Part shown: positions 33,378 to 41,663 of the stretch, one piece after another
Layout: each line of letters begins with the position of its first letter
Position numbering within the stretch: position 1 is the first letter of the stretch
Origin: Micromonospora haikouensis
GTDB taxonomy: Bacteria > Actinomycetota > Actinomycetes > Mycobacteriales > Micromonosporaceae
Direction of reading: 5' to 3'
NCBI RefSeq assembly: GCF_900091595.1
Contig: NZ_FMCW01000042.1
Span: 1 to 45,325 of the forward strand
DNA: 45,325 nucleotides
Program-made: the position numbers and the translations under genes
Notes under the pieces: generated by a model
What the model was told of the DNA's origin: nothing
Database searches by the model: none
Seen by the model: the letters and a program-made list of their open reading frames with translations, nothing else

Positions 33378-33482
33378 GCGTGCGGCGGGTATTCGGGCTC
33401 GCCGTCAGAGTGTCTGCACCCTGGCGACCTACCGTTGCGGGCCAGCGCCGGATTTCGACCGGACTTCCCCCGCGCACACGCG
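33378..33482 (-). promoter_or_regulatory. Cobalamin riboswitch R3 (short class) upstream of the soluble alpha-beta operon
   Basis: On the minus strand: GGGGGAAGTCCGGT, AAATCCGGCGCTGG, B12-box core CCCGCAACGGTAGG, a variable arm and GGCGAGCCCGAATACCCGCC. It belongs to the same compact type as R2. The leader to the alpha-barrel start is about 110 nt. The ~245 nt between R3 and R4 (33483-33729) must hold two divergent promoters; I could not define -35/-10 elements with confidence. Confidence 0.88.
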
Positions 33483-33729
33483 TTGATGGAGTTGTCGCGA
33501 CAGTCTGATCTCCGCGACAGGGGATGTCAATGCGCCATCGTTCGAACACGGTTGGTGAGAACCGGCCTGATCGCCGTCCTCTCCGGACGAAGCCGGCCGT
33601 ACCCTCGCCAGTCCACACGAACGCGGTCAGCAACGGCACATCGACTCACCGTCGCCCCCGGTGGGCAACGCTGCGGCAGGAAGCACCGCCGCATCGGGAC
33701 CCGACGCGATAGCGTGACACCGCAGTCGG

Positions 33730-33897
33730 TCCGCCACGCCACCACGTGGCGGCGCAAGAGGGAACCCGGTGCGAGACCGGGACTGCCCCGCAGCGGTGAG
33801 TGGGAACGACCGCCGTCATCAGCACTGGGCCGTACGGCCTGGGAAGCGACGGCTGGTAGGCCTGAGCACGACGCCCACGAGTCCGAAGACCTGCCGC
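33730..33897 (+). promoter_or_regulatory. Cobalamin riboswitch R4 (long class) facing the small-ORF operon
   Basis: On the plus strand: hairpin CCGCCACG-CCAC-CGTGGCGG, AAGAGGGAACCCGGTG, B12 box GACTGCCCCGCAGCGGTGAG, CGCCGTCATCAGCACTGG, GGGAAGCGACGGCTGGTAGG and GAGTCCGAAGACCTGCC. The core is almost identical to R1 and R5. The first downstream start codon with a good ribosome site is ATG 34036, about 140 nt away. Confidence 0.93.
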
Positions 33898-34035
33898 TGC
33901 CCACGTGCATCCGCACGTGGCGAGCTCGGCGACCTTCGAGGGCGGGTCGACCATCGCCGACAGCACGACATCCGGTGCTGCGTGCGACCGGACCGCTCCC
34001 AGCCGAGTTCGACGACTCGGCATGAGGAGACCCCG

Positions 34036-34131
34036 ATGCAAGCGCCACCAGCACAACGACCCCGTCGGTCAACGTACGGTGCCGTGACTCCCGGCACCGC
34101 CGGCATGCCAGCCGAACGGAACGGCCAGTGA
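34036..34131 (+). CDS. 31-aa small ORF behind cobalamin riboswitch R4
   Basis: It starts at ATG 34036 behind GAGGAG at 7-nt spacing, the best ribosome site in this leader, and ends in TGA overlapping the next gene's GTG (GTGA). The peptide (MQAPPAQRPRRSTYGAVTPG...) is basic and Pro-rich without a signal or membrane segment. It may be a leader peptide that couples translation to the 100-aa gene rather than a functional protein. Confidence 0.5.
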   Translation: MQAPPAQRPRRSTYGAVTPGTAGMPAERNGQ

Positions 34132-34430
34132 GTAGGCCTGCCGCACCACGTCACATCACGATCGATGACGAAGATGTCGTCGTCCTCCCGGCAGCGGACT
34201 ATGAACGTCTCGCCTCCGCGCGACGGCAGCTCGGCGCACGCGAAGCGCGAAACCGCAGCCTGACCGACCAGGTGAACACCCTGCGCACACTGCTCACCGA
34301 CATCCGGCGGATCGTCGACTCGACGCCGGACTGCTGTGCGGCCCACCGCGACGCCGACAGCCGGATCCGGGATTTGGCAGACGCCCAGCGGATTCCGCGA
34401 CTGCAGGGCATGCCCACACCGACGCCATGA
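34128..34430 (+). CDS. Hypothetical 100-aa protein under cobalamin riboswitch control
   Basis: A cytosolic protein of 100 aa. The first ~30 residues (ITIDDEDVVVLPAADYERLAS) look like the N-terminal strand-helix of Phd/YefM-type antitoxins. Residues 30-62 form a likely coiled coil (RRQLGAREARNRSLTDQVNT...LLTDIRRIV). A CCAAH group follows at about 71-75. No recognised full-length family. It overlaps the 31-aa ORF by 4 nt and is the only sizeable gene that riboswitch R4 can control before the terminator at 34528-34568. Confidence 0.6.
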   Translation: MSRPAAPRHITIDDEDVVVLPAADYERLASARRQLGAREARNRSLTDQVNTLRTLLTDIRRIVDSTPDCCAAHRDADSRIRDLADAQRIPRLQGMPTPTP

Positions 34431-34527
34431 GCCCACCGCGACACCCATCCGGACGCCGCGCCGCATGCGGTGGCACTCTCCTGAGCCGCCCGATCCTGCC
34501 GGGAGATGGGTCGCGCGAACGACTCAT

Positions 34528-34568
34528 CCGGTCCGGGCAGACTCCCCCTAGGAGTCCGCCCGGACCGG
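34528..34568. terminator. Convergent terminator between the small-ORF operon and metE
   Basis: Two 18-nt arms (34528-34545 and 34551-34568) with a 5-nt loop pair completely except for one position, which is A/C on the plus-strand RNA but a G-U wobble on the minus-strand RNA. The hairpin is thus slightly stronger for metE transcripts, whose stop lies 6 nt away, while also ending plus-strand transcription. Confidence 0.8.
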
Positions 34569-34573
34569 CCCGG

Positions 34574-36811
34574 TCAGCTCGCGCGGACCTCGGCGGCAGC
34601 CGCGACGAGGTGTCGGAGGGACGCCTCGACCTCGGAGTTGGTGCGGGTCTTCAGACCGCAGTCTGGGTTGACCCACAGCCGTCGGGCGGGTACGGCTGCG
34701 ACGGCCCGGCGGAGCGCGTCGACCACCTCGTGGTGGGGTGGGATACGGGGTGAGTGGATGTCCCACACCCCGGGGCCGACGCCCCGGCGGTAGCCGATCG
34801 CGGCGAGGTCGTCGAGGATCTCCATCTTGGAACGGGAGGCTTCGATGCTGGTGACGTCGGCGTCGAGTGCGTCGATGGCGGTGATCACCTCGCCGAACTC
34901 GCTGTAGCACAGGTGGGTGTGGATCTGGGTGTCGTCGGCGACGCCGCTGGTGGCCAGCCGGAACGCGCCGACGGCCCAGTCCAGGTACGCCTTCTGGTCG
35001 GCCCGACGCAGCGGCAGGGTCTCCCGCAGAGCGGGCTCGTCGACCTGGATGATCCGGATACCGGCGGCCTCCAGGTCGCGGCACTCGTCGCGCAGCGCGA
35101 GCGCGACCTGGTCGGCGGTGTCGGCCAGGGGCTGGTCGGTACGGACGAACGACCAGGCCAGGATGGTGACCGGGCCGGTGAGCATGCCCTTGACCGGACG
35201 GTCGGTCAGTGACTGGGCATAGGTGGACCAGGCGACGGTCATCGGAACATGTCGGGCCACGTCGCCGTGAATGATCGGCGGGCGGACGCAGCGGGAGCCG
35301 TAGGACTGCACCCAGCCGTGCGTGGTGGCCGCGAAACCGTCGAGTTGCTCGCCGAAGTACTGCACCATGTCGTTGCGTTCCGGCTCACCGTGCACGAGCA
35401 CATCCAGGCCCAGATCCTCCTGCAACCGGATGACCTGCTCCACCTCGGCGCGCATCCGCTCCGTGTAGCCGGCGTCGTCGAGAGTGCCGGCGCGGTGCGC
35501 GGCGCGGGCCCGGCGCAGCTCGGCGGTCTGCGGGAACGATCCGATCGTGGTGGTCGGCAGGTCCGGCAGCCCCAACCGTTCCTGCTGGCGGTCGGCCCGC
35601 TCCGCGTAGTCGCCGCGGTGCCGGTCGGTGGGGCGGAGCGCCGCCAACCGCCCACGCACGTCATCGTGCCGCCACGCCGGCGGGATGGGCGGCAACGGGG
35701 AGGGCAGGTTGGTGGTGCCGTCGCGGAGCGCGCGGCCGAGCAGGACGACCTCGTCTACTTTCTGCCGGGCGAACGCGAGCCGCGCGAACAGTTGCGGGTC
35801 GAGGTGGGTCTCGGCGGAGAGGTCGACTGGGACGTGTAGCAGCGAACAGGAGGTGGACACCGCCACGTGGTCGGCCAGTCCGGCGACCGTCGCACCGGTG
35901 GCGGCGGCCGCCCGCAGATCCGTGCGCCAGATGTTGCGTCCGTCGACCAGGCCGGCGACGACGGTCTTGCCGCGCAGGGGACCGGCTGCGGCGAGCCGGC
36001 GCAGGTTCCCCGGGCCGGCGACCAGATCCAGGCCGACCGCCTCGACCGGGGTGTCCAGCAGTGCCGGCAGCGCGTCACCGAGGTCACCGAAGTAGGTCGC
36101 GACGAAGATCCGGGGACGGCGGGGCAGCTCCCCGAGGCGTCGGTAGGCGTGCTGCAGACCGTCGATCTCGGCCGCAGTACGGTCCGCGACGTAGGCGGGT
36201 TCGTCCAGTTGGACCCAGGCCACGCCCGCGTCGGCCAGGGCGGTGAGGATCCGGGCGTACGTGTCGACCAGGTCGTCGAGTCGGGCGAACGGATCGTGGC
36301 CCTTGGCCAGCAGCAGGAAGGTGGCCGGCCCGACCAGCACCGGTCGGGTGGTGATGCCCAGGTCACGTGCCTGCGCGAACTCGCTCAGCGCCTTCGCCGG
36401 GTCCGCCGTGAACACGGTGTCGGGGTCGATCTCCGGCACCAGGTAGTGGTAGTTGGTGTCGAACCACTTGGTGAGTTCCAGCGCTGGTGCGGTATCGATG
36501 CCACGGGCCATGGCGAAGTAGGTGTCGAGTTGCCCGAGGCCGAGCCGGGCGAAGCGGCGGGGGACCGCACCGACCGCGACGGCGGTGTCGAGCACGTGGT
36601 CGTAGTAGGAGAACGTGTTGGACGGGATCGCGTCGAGGCGGGCGTCGCGCAGCGTCCGCCAGACCTCGGCGCGCAGCCCGGCCGCGACGTCCTCCATGCC
36701 TGCGGCGTCCAGCGTGCCGGCCCAGTACGCCTCGACAGCCTTCTTCCACTCGCGGTGGGCGCCGATCCGGGGATAGCCGAGCACGGTGCTCTGCCCGAAT
36801 GAGGTGGTCAC
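34574..36811 (-). CDS. metE: Cobalamin-independent methionine synthase
   Basis: Transfers the methyl of 5-methyltetrahydropteroyl-triglutamate to homocysteine without B12. At 745 aa it has the normal family length, with the N-terminal Meth_synt_1 domain (from STVLGYPRIGAHREWKKAVE) and the C-terminal catalytic domain holding zinc ligands in IHTHLCYSEFGE and NPDCGLKTR. GTG 36811 follows GAAGGA; the open frame upstream runs into the riboswitch. Riboswitch R5 lies in its leader, so metE should be on only when cobalamin is short, as a backup to a B12-dependent MetH encoded elsewhere. Confidence 0.96.
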   Translation of the reverse strand: MTTSFGQSTVLGYPRIGAHREWKKAVEAYWAGTLDAAGMEDVAAGLRAEVWRTLRDARLDAIPSNTFSYYDHVLDTAVAVGAVPRRFARLGLGQLDTYFAMARGIDTAPALELTKWFDTNYHYLVPEIDPDTVFTADPAKALSEFAQARDLGITTRPVLVGPATFLLLAKGHDPFARLDDLVDTYARILTALADAGVAWVQLDEPAYVADRTAAEIDGLQHAYRRLGELPRRPRIFVATYFGDLGDALPALLDTPVEAVGLDLVAGPGNLRRLAAAGPLRGKTVVAGLVDGRNIWRTDLRAAAATGATVAGLADHVAVSTSCSLLHVPVDLSAETHLDPQLFARLAFARQKVDEVVLLGRALRDGTTNLPSPLPPIPPAWRHDDVRGRLAALRPTDRHRGDYAERADRQQERLGLPDLPTTTIGSFPQTAELRRARAAHRAGTLDDAGYTERMRAEVEQVIRLQEDLGLDVLVHGEPERNDMVQYFGEQLDGFAATTHGWVQSYGSRCVRPPIIHGDVARHVPMTVAWSTYAQSLTDRPVKGMLTGPVTILAWSFVRTDQPLADTADQVALALRDECRDLEAAGIRIIQVDEPALRETLPLRRADQKAYLDWAVGAFRLATSGVADDTQIHTHLCYSEFGEVITAIDALDADVTSIEASRSKMEILDDLAAIGYRRGVGPGVWDIHSPRIPPHHEVVDALRRAVAAVPARRLWVNPDCGLKTRTNSEVEASLRHLVAAAAEVRAS

Positions 36812-36939
36812 AGATGGTCCTTCCCTCGCGGTGACCGGCGACCACCCGAGAGGAAGACGGATACGCCACGGCGTAACCGGCATTCCGCCCTGGCCCTCCC
36901 GAGAGGCCGCCGACGGCGCGCACCGGTGGCACGCGCAGC

Positions 36940-37098
36940 GCTGGCAGGTCTTCGGACTCGTGGGCGTGACACCTGGTCGCCTACTGGCCGTCGCTTCCCA
37001 GACCTTGCGGTCCAGTGCTTCGTTGACGGCGGTCGTTCCCACTCACCGCTGCGGGGCAGTCCCGGTCTCACACCGGGTTCCCTCTTACGACGCCCCAT
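36940..37098 (-). promoter_or_regulatory. Cobalamin riboswitch R5 (long class) upstream of metE
   Basis: On the minus strand: AAGAGGGAACCCGGTG, GACTGCCCCGCAGCGGTGAG, CGCCGTCAACGAAGCACTGG, GGGAAGCGACGGCCAGTAGG and GAGTCCGAAGACCTGCC. The leader to the metE GTG is about 130 nt. metE control by B12 riboswitches is well established in actinobacteria, so this one anchors the identification of the others. Confidence 0.95.
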
Positions 37099-37540
37099 CC
37101 GTGGACGGGAGAGGCGAACCAGCACTGTCCGCGATCGTACGCCCTCCCGCCACCTGCTGCGGCCGGCGTCCGAGGCGCGGGACACGATTCGCGCTACTCG
37201 GCCTGGGTGGCCAGCCGTCTCGGCTGTCTGTTCGACCTGCGGGTCCTCCGCTTCGCGGACCCGGGCGGGGCAACAGCGCGATGGTCGCCGAGCCGCCAGC
37301 GTTTTCACCACTGGTGCGGGCGTCGCACCTTGCGTGCGCATCACTGCCGTAGCTTTCCCGACCATTGCCCTGGAGTGGGTGCCGGTGCTGGTCCGTGCGG
37401 ACCGCCGGCCCTCACTGAGCTGGGCTCACAAACCGGTCGGCGACGCCCCGTACGCGGAAGATCAATCAGGGAAGAAGCCTGGTGCGGCGCTCGGTACGAC
37501 GGATGGCCCAGGTTGACGGCAGGTCGTGATGCGACTACCG
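37099..37540. other. Gene-free interval between R5 and the cupin gene
   Basis: No convincing gene. The metE promoter should lie just right of R5. A short inverted repeat (CGGGTCC...GGACCCG, about 37240-37265) could be a weak terminator. A plus-strand stretch near 37330-37440 (RITAVAFPTIALEWVPVLV) looks slightly coding-like but has no start context or family match. Confidence 0.4.
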
Positions 37541-38212
37541 CTACCGGCCGGTTAGCGTGGCGAGCAGGTACCGCAGCTCCACGATCTGTGTGTCGATTGG
37601 TGCGCGGGTCGGGTTGCGGATCAGGTGAGTGTCGCCTGGATGGATGTAGCGCACTGCGGGCCGTTCATCCGTGCCGCCAGCCAGGTCGACGATGAGTAGG
37701 GGTACCGGTCCCGCGCGCACAATGTGTTCGTCTTCGGGTCGGGTCCTGAGGCGCTGGATGCGTACGTCGTCGGTGTCCAGGACCGCGGTCAGGGCTGCGC
37801 CCTCGGGTGCGTTCTCGGGCCAACCGTCGCTCGTGTCGATGAGGGCTTCAAGTGCTTCTCCCGAGGTGTCCTCGCCGAGGTCGAGTAGTTCGATGAGGCG
37901 GTTGCGGTACAGGCTGTGGCCCTGGTTGGTGAGCATGTGTACCGGGGAGACGGGCCGGTAGATGGCTCCGCCCACCTGTTCGTTGATGAACCGGGCTGGG
38001 CTGCCGTTGAGCCAGTCCATGCGGCAGGCCGAGGTGTCGAGGCAGAGCACGAGGTACGGGTTGTGGTGCAGGTGCCAGGGCTGGCACTCGCCGGGGGCGA
38101 GGGCCAACTCCCAGACCCGTACCCGGGAATTGGCGAGCAGGACCCGCTGCCCGACCTCGCCGAGCACGACGTAGCTGCCATCGGGGGAACGAACGACAGT
38201 GCCGGCGCTCAT
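37541..38212 (-). CDS. Cupin-fold protein of unknown substrate
   Basis: A 223-aa protein with two cupin-like halves. The first (about 25-105) has VRVWELALAPGECQPWHLHHNPYLVLCLD, whose HxHH resembles cupin motif 1, followed by a weak motif 2 (PVSPVHMLTNQGHSLYRNRLIEL). The second (about 165-215) ends RYIHPGDTHLIRNPTRAPIDTQIVELRY. A metal-dependent dioxygenase, isomerase or small-molecule sensor is possible. It is the third gene after alaS on the minus strand, 60 nt past the 84-aa gene, so probably shares the alaS promoter. Confidence 0.72.
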   Translation of the reverse strand: MSAGTVVRSPDGSYVVLGEVGQRVLLANSRVRVWELALAPGECQPWHLHHNPYLVLCLDTSACRMDWLNGSPARFINEQVGGAIYRPVSPVHMLTNQGHSLYRNRLIELLDLGEDTSGEALEALIDTSDGWPENAPEGAALTAVLDTDDVRIQRLRTRPEDEHIVRAGPVPLLIVDLAGGTDERPAVRYIHPGDTHLIRNPTRAPIDTQIVELRYLLATLTGR

Positions 38213-38272
38213 GAGTTCCTTTCGGCAGGAGGGTGCTCGGCCGGTGGCGGCGGGACCTTCAGGTGCGGACGG

Positions 38273-38527
38273 TCAGTCAGTGGCGGCGAGGGCGGCGATG
38301 CGCAGGTAGATCTCCCGGACGATGGCGGGCAACTCCCTACCGGTGTGGTCGCTGGTGATGGCGAGGGCGAGTTCGGTGAGCAGGAGGAAGGCGTGGGCGC
38401 GTTCGGCGTCGTCGGTGAACGCTTCGGTGAGCGCCTGGACGCCGGCGAGGTCGCCGCGGTGGCGGGCAGCGACGATCCCCACGGCACGTTGCATCCCGGC
38501 CAGCAGATCAGCAGCGTCGGGTGTCAT
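38273..38527 (-). CDS. Small helical protein (84 aa), paralogue of 41398-41658
   Basis: All-helical cytosolic protein. It shares with the 86-aa protein at 41398-41658 the pattern R-A-x-G-(I/V)2-AA-(R/K)-HRGDL, then an AF helix, an LL..L.L helix and a terminal IVRE(I/L).L helix. Its ATG overlaps the alaS stop (ATGA), so it is co-translated with alanyl-tRNA synthetase. No known family recognised. The AARHRGDLAG turn is the most conserved part and a likely functional surface. Confidence 0.75.
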   Translation of the reverse strand: MTPDAADLLAGMQRAVGIVAARHRGDLAGVQALTEAFTDDAERAHAFLLLTELALAITSDHTGRELPAIVREIYLRIAALAATD

Positions 38528-41169
38528 GCGGCGCGGGTGAGGTCCCGCAGCCGGTCGAGCAGCTCCACCGGATCTGCGTCGGCTTTGCCCTGGGCGGACG
38601 CGGCGTTGCCACCGCCCTTTCCGGCCAGGAGACTCTTGATCAGGTCGTTGGCTGCCAGGCCGCGTTGCACGCCGGCGGGGGTGACGGCGACGACGATGCT
38701 CGCCCCGCCGACGACGCCGACGACGCCGGGGCGACGGCCGAGGTGATCGCGGACCTTTTCGGCGAGACGGCGGGCGTCGCCGGTGGTCGTGATACCGGCG
38801 TAGGCAACGCCGTCGAGGTCGACGGCGTTGGCGGCGTACGTGTCGGCGTCCAGGTCGATGAGCCGGCCGCGCAGGTCGTCAGCCTCGCGTTCGGTCTGCT
38901 TGAGTCGCGCCAGCAGGGTGGTGATCCGGTCGGGAAGTTCCTCGGGGCGGGCCTTGAGCTGGGCGGCGAGTTGGGTGACGAGGTCGCGTTCGCGGGCCAG
39001 ATACCGAAACGCCTCGATCCCGGTGACCGCTTCGATGCGACGTTGGCCGGCACCGACCGATGATTCGCCGGTGAGCGCGAGGGAGCCGATCTGCGCGGAG
39101 TGCGCGACGTGGGTGCCGCCGCACAGCTCACGGGACCACTCGCCACCGATCTCGACGACCCGGACGGTGTCGTCGTAGGTTTCGCCGAACAGCGCCAGGG
39201 CACCCTCCGCGCGGGCTTGTGCCAGCGGCAGGTGGCGGACCTCGACGGGCAGGTCACGGCGGATCGCCAGATTGGCGACCTCCTCGATCTCACTGCGGGT
39301 GGTTTCGGTCAGGCCGCCGCGCCAGGCGAAGTCCAGGCGCAGGTAGCCGGGCCGGTTGTACGAGCCCGACTGCAGCGCGTTCGGCCCGAGGACCTGGCGC
39401 AGCGCGGCATGCACGACGTGCGTGCCCGAGTGGGCCTGCCGGGCCCCGATGCGCCATTCGGGGTCGACCGCGGCGTGCACCGGGTCACCGACGGCGAGGC
39501 TGCCGTCGAGGATCCGGACGGTGTGCGCGATCAGGCCCTTGACCGGTCGCTGGACGTCGATGATCTCGGCGCGCACGTTCGGACCGGTGAGCAGCCCGGC
39601 GTCGGAGTCCTGTCCGCCGCTCTCGGCGTAGAACGGGGTGCGGTCCAGTGCGACGGTGACGATGTCGCCGGCCTCGGCGGTGTCGACCGTCGCGCCGCCG
39701 GACCAGATCGCGACGACCCGGGATTCGGTGTCGAGCGTTTCGTAGGCCAACCAGTCCGTGGGTCCGTGCGCGTCCAGCACCGTCCGGTAGGCCGACAGGT
39801 CGGTGTGGCCGGTCTTGCGGGCCTTCGCGTCGGCCTTCGCGCGGGCGCGCTGCGCGGTCATCAGGGCCCGGAACCCGTCGGCGTCCACGGTCAGGCCCTG
39901 CTCGTTGGCGATCTCCAGGGTGAGGTCGATCGGGAAGCCGTACGTGTCGTGCAGTTGGAACGCCTTGTCGCCGGGCAGTGACGAACGTCCGGCTTTCTTG
40001 GTCTCGGCGATCGCGGTGTCGAGGATGGTGGTGCCGGCTCGCAGCGTGCCGAGGAAGGCGTCCTCCTCGGCGTAGGCGGTCGAGGAGATGCGGTCGAAGT
40101 CGGCGGCGAGTTCCGGGTACGACGGGGCCATGCAGTCGCGGGCGACGGGAAGCAGCTCTGGCAGGGCCTTTCCCTGCCAGCCGAGCAGCCGCATGGCGCG
40201 GATCGCACGACGCATGATCCGCCGCAGCACGTAGCCCCGGCCTTCGTTGGACGGGTTGACCCCGTCGCCGATGAGCATGAGCGAGGTACGGACGTGGTCG
40301 GCGATGACCCGCAGACGGACGTCGTCGGGGTGGGACTGGCTGGCCGCCTGCCCGGAGTGCACCCCGTACCGTTTGCCGGTCAGGTCGGCGGCCCTGGCCA
40401 GAATCGGACGCACTTCGTCGATCTCGTAGAGGTTGTCCACCCCTTGCAGGATCGAGGCGATCCGTTCCAGGCCCATCCCGGTGTCGATGTTCTTGTTCGG
40501 TAGTTCGCCGACGATCCGGAAGTCGGTCTTCGACGCCACGTCCGCGATCTCGTACTGCATGAACACGAGGTTCCAGAACTCCAGGTAGCGATCCTCGTCG
40601 ACCTCCGGGCCGCCCTCGGCACCGTAGGCTGGGCCGCGGTCGTAGTACAGCTCGGAACAGGGACCCGCCGGGCCAGGGATGCCCATCGACCAGAAGTTGT
40701 CCGCCTTGCCTCGCCGCACGATGCGCTCGACCGGCACGCCGGTCTTGAGCCACAGGTCGTAAGCCTCGTCGTCGTCCAGGTAGACCGTCGCCCAGATCCG
40801 CTCCGGGTCCAACCCGAAGCCACCCTGCTCCACCGGGGTGGTCGACAGCTCCCACGCCAGGGGTATCGCCCCGGCCTTGAAGTAGTCGCCGAACGAGAAG
40901 TTGCCGTTCATCTGGAAGAACGTGCCGTGCCGGCTGGTTTTGCCGACCTCGTCGATGTCCGGCGTCCGGATGCACTTCTGCACCGATGTGGCCGTCCGGT
41001 AGGGCGCGGCCTGCTGGCCGAGGAAGTAGGGGACGAACTGCACCATTCCGGCGTTGATGAACAGCAGGTTCGGATCCGAGATCGCGGGCAACGGTGCCGA
41101 GGGCACCACCGTGTGTCCGTTGGCCTCGAAGTGTGCCAGGAAGCGCCGCTTGATCTCCGCCGTCTGCAC
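38524..41169 (-). CDS. alaS: Alanyl-tRNA synthetase
   Basis: Full-length class II AlaRS of 881 aa: the aminoacylation core (from FLAHFEANGHTVVPSAPLP with the LLFINAGMVQFVPYF segment), editing domain with zinc motif HSGTH and CGGTH, and C-Ala domain (GKGGGNAASAQGKAD). It charges tRNA-Ala and clears mischarged Ser or Gly. No yqgF/ruvX or mltG gene, the usual neighbours of the housekeeping alaS, is nearby; it sits instead with sodF, a Fur regulator and small paralogues, so it may be a second copy. GTG 41169 has AAGGGG upstream. The promoter carries a Nur-like operator. Confidence 0.95.
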   Translation of the reverse strand: MQTAEIKRRFLAHFEANGHTVVPSAPLPAISDPNLLFINAGMVQFVPYFLGQQAAPYRTATSVQKCIRTPDIDEVGKTSRHGTFFQMNGNFSFGDYFKAGAIPLAWELSTTPVEQGGFGLDPERIWATVYLDDDEAYDLWLKTGVPVERIVRRGKADNFWSMGIPGPAGPCSELYYDRGPAYGAEGGPEVDEDRYLEFWNLVFMQYEIADVASKTDFRIVGELPNKNIDTGMGLERIASILQGVDNLYEIDEVRPILARAADLTGKRYGVHSGQAASQSHPDDVRLRVIADHVRTSLMLIGDGVNPSNEGRGYVLRRIMRRAIRAMRLLGWQGKALPELLPVARDCMAPSYPELAADFDRISSTAYAEEDAFLGTLRAGTTILDTAIAETKKAGRSSLPGDKAFQLHDTYGFPIDLTLEIANEQGLTVDADGFRALMTAQRARAKADAKARKTGHTDLSAYRTVLDAHGPTDWLAYETLDTESRVVAIWSGGATVDTAEAGDIVTVALDRTPFYAESGGQDSDAGLLTGPNVRAEIIDVQRPVKGLIAHTVRILDGSLAVGDPVHAAVDPEWRIGARQAHSGTHVVHAALRQVLGPNALQSGSYNRPGYLRLDFAWRGGLTETTRSEIEEVANLAIRRDLPVEVRHLPLAQARAEGALALFGETYDDTVRVVEIGGEWSRELCGGTHVAHSAQIGSLALTGESSVGAGQRRIEAVTGIEAFRYLARERDLVTQLAAQLKARPEELPDRITTLLARLKQTEREADDLRGRLIDLDADTYAANAVDLDGVAYAGITTTGDARRLAEKVRDHLGRRPGVVGVVGGASIVVAVTPAGVQRGLAANDLIKSLLAGKGGGNAASAQGKADADPVELLDRLRDLTRAA

Positions 41170-41199
41170 AACGCCCCCTTATTACATCATCCTTGCAAC

Positions 41200-41214
41200 T
41201 GCATTATATTGGCA
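41200..41214 (-). promoter_or_regulatory. Nur/Fur-type operator overlapping the alaS -10 box
   Basis: On the minus strand the 15-mer TGCCAATATAATGCA has the TGC-N9-GCA symmetry shared by the sites at sodF/fur and def. It contains a perfect TATAAT -10 hexamer, so a bound repressor would block RNA polymerase directly. The alaS start lies about 34 nt downstream. Confidence 0.65.
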
Positions 41215-41397
41215 GGAGGGTGAGGTGGTTCGGGACGCCCCCACGGTCGACCGTCCCGCTCGATTGCCCGTGGTGCGGCGCGGCCAGCGAGCCGCTGGTG
41301 GTGACAGCGGGTAGGCGGCCGCGCGAGCTCGGGGTTCCGGTCGGTGCCGCCGGCACGTCTGGTGGCGCCGGCGGCACCGACCGGATGACCACCGCCG

Positions 41398-41658
41398 TCA
41401 GCTGTCGGGCGGGGTGGCGGTGACGGCGACGAGCAGGGACAGTTCCCGCACGAGATCGTCCATGGACTGGCCGCTCTGCGCGCGGAGCAGCCCGAGGCTC
41501 AGGTCCGCCAGAAGGTAGAAGCCGAGGCTCTTGGCCTGCTCGGAACCGAACGCGGCGAGTAGCTCCTCGGCGCCGCCGAGGTCACCGCGATGCTTGGCCG
41601 CGATGACCCCGGCGGCGCGTTGGACCAGCTCGGCCGCTGCCGGGGTGGGGCTGGTCAC
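41398..41658 (-). CDS. Small helical protein (86 aa), paralogue of 38273-38527
   Basis: All-helical protein starting at GTG 41658, 5 nt after the sodF stop. It contains RAAGVIAAKHRGDLGGAEEL, a central LLADLSLGLL helix and GQSMDDLVRELSLLVAVTA. It is related along its whole length to the alaS-coupled 84-aa protein and to the remnant at 23419-23547. Co-transcription with sodF behind the operator at 42315 is likely. Function unknown; two intact copies both lie downstream of genes with the same operator. Confidence 0.75.
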   Translation of the reverse strand: MTSPTPAAAELVQRAAGVIAAKHRGDLGGAEELLAAFGSEQAKSLGFYLLADLSLGLLRAQSGQSMDDLVRELSLLVAVTATPPDS

Positions 41659-41663
41659 GCCGA

